Assembly (NCBI GenBank): GCA_021802085.1
Contig: JAKAAZ010000192.1
Coordinates: 1-6,744 of the forward strand
From: Acidobacteriota bacterium
GTDB lineage: Bacteria > Acidobacteriota > Terriglobia > Terriglobales > Acidobacteriaceae
Length of the DNA: 6,744 nucleotides
Direction of reading: 5' to 3'
Positions 6,717 through 6,744 of this stretch are shown here, one piece after another. A program made the position numbers and the translations under genes. Position 1 is the stretch's first letter; the number at the start of each line of letters is the position of its first letter. The notes under the pieces were generated by a model that worked only from the letters and a program-made list of their open reading frames with translations, was not told the DNA's origin and ran no database searches.

Positions 6717-6744
6717 ATGGCGAAGATTACACCGATCACCGAGC
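6717..6744 (+). CDS. Start of an IS256-family (Mutator-type) transposase gene, truncated by the window edge
   Basis: The nine visible codons read MAKITPITE, which matches the N-terminus I recall for IS256-type transposases of soil bacteria. AAGGAG at 6701-6706 lies ten bases before the ATG. The gene should encode a DDE transposase of about 400 residues if intact, but the catalytic core is outside the window and its integrity cannot be judged. With so little sequence, family assignment rests partly on the adjacent IS256-like end. Confidence 0.55.

Larger units (their letters stand above)
6621..6744 (+). mobile_element. Left end of a probable IS256-family element, continues past the window
   Basis: TTGTGTAAAA at 6637-6646 resembles the conserved inner part of the terminal repeat of IS256, which from memory begins about 16 bases further out. 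That would put this element's end near 6621, exactly where recognisable IS4 coding sequence stops. A leader of about 70 bases then leads to a strong Shine-Dalgarno and an ATG at 6717 whose product begins as IS256/Mutator-type transposases do. The element therefore seems to have inserted into the 5' part of the IS4-type gene. The right end, target duplication and most of the transposase are outside the window. The exact boundary may be off by several bases. Confidence 0.55.

Overview
The window looks like a piece of a Gram-negative, moderately GC-rich chromosome, most plausibly from an Acidobacteriota bacterium. This is inference. It rests on the architecture of the large gene (signal peptide, TPR array, FG-GAP/VCBS repeats, ASPIC/UnbV, long C-terminal module), which I associate with that phylum, and on the style of the two insertion sequences. 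No rRNA, tRNA or taxonomic marker is present.

Layout. Bases 1-417 hold no gene I can support. Bases 418-3903 (+) encode a 1161-residue secreted protein with five TPRs, seven FG-GAP/VCBS-like repeats, an ASPIC/UnbV domain and about 450 further residues of no named function. Its TGA stop overlaps the TTG start of the next gene by four bases (TTGA). That gene, 3900-5333 (+), is an intact 477-residue amidase-signature enzyme with a complete Lys-cisSer-Ser triad at FAAH-like spacing. The two genes are almost certainly one translationally coupled operon. A short spacer with a weak hairpin follows.

From about 5445 to the right edge the DNA is mobile and decayed. Bases 5445 to about 6620 (-) are the remains of an IS4-family transposase gene. 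It has lost its 5' end, appears to lack an internal in-frame segment that should carry the catalytic Glu (YREK region), and has a one-base frameshift near 5619. Its 5' end is interrupted by what looks like the left end of an IS256-family element (about 6621 onward, +), whose transposase start codon is at 6717 behind a strong Shine-Dalgarno and a structured leader. Only nine codons of that gene lie inside the window.

How the parts work together. The first two genes may form a functional unit, with a periplasmic or extracellular scaffold or binding protein made in step with a cytoplasmic amide hydrolase, but neither the substrate nor the partner can be read from sequence. The right third is a nested IS graveyard. 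I find no CRISPR array, phage module, toxin-antitoxin pair or recognisable new defence system. The least described items are the C-terminal module of the large protein, its coupling to an amidase, and the folded leader in front of the IS256-type transposase.
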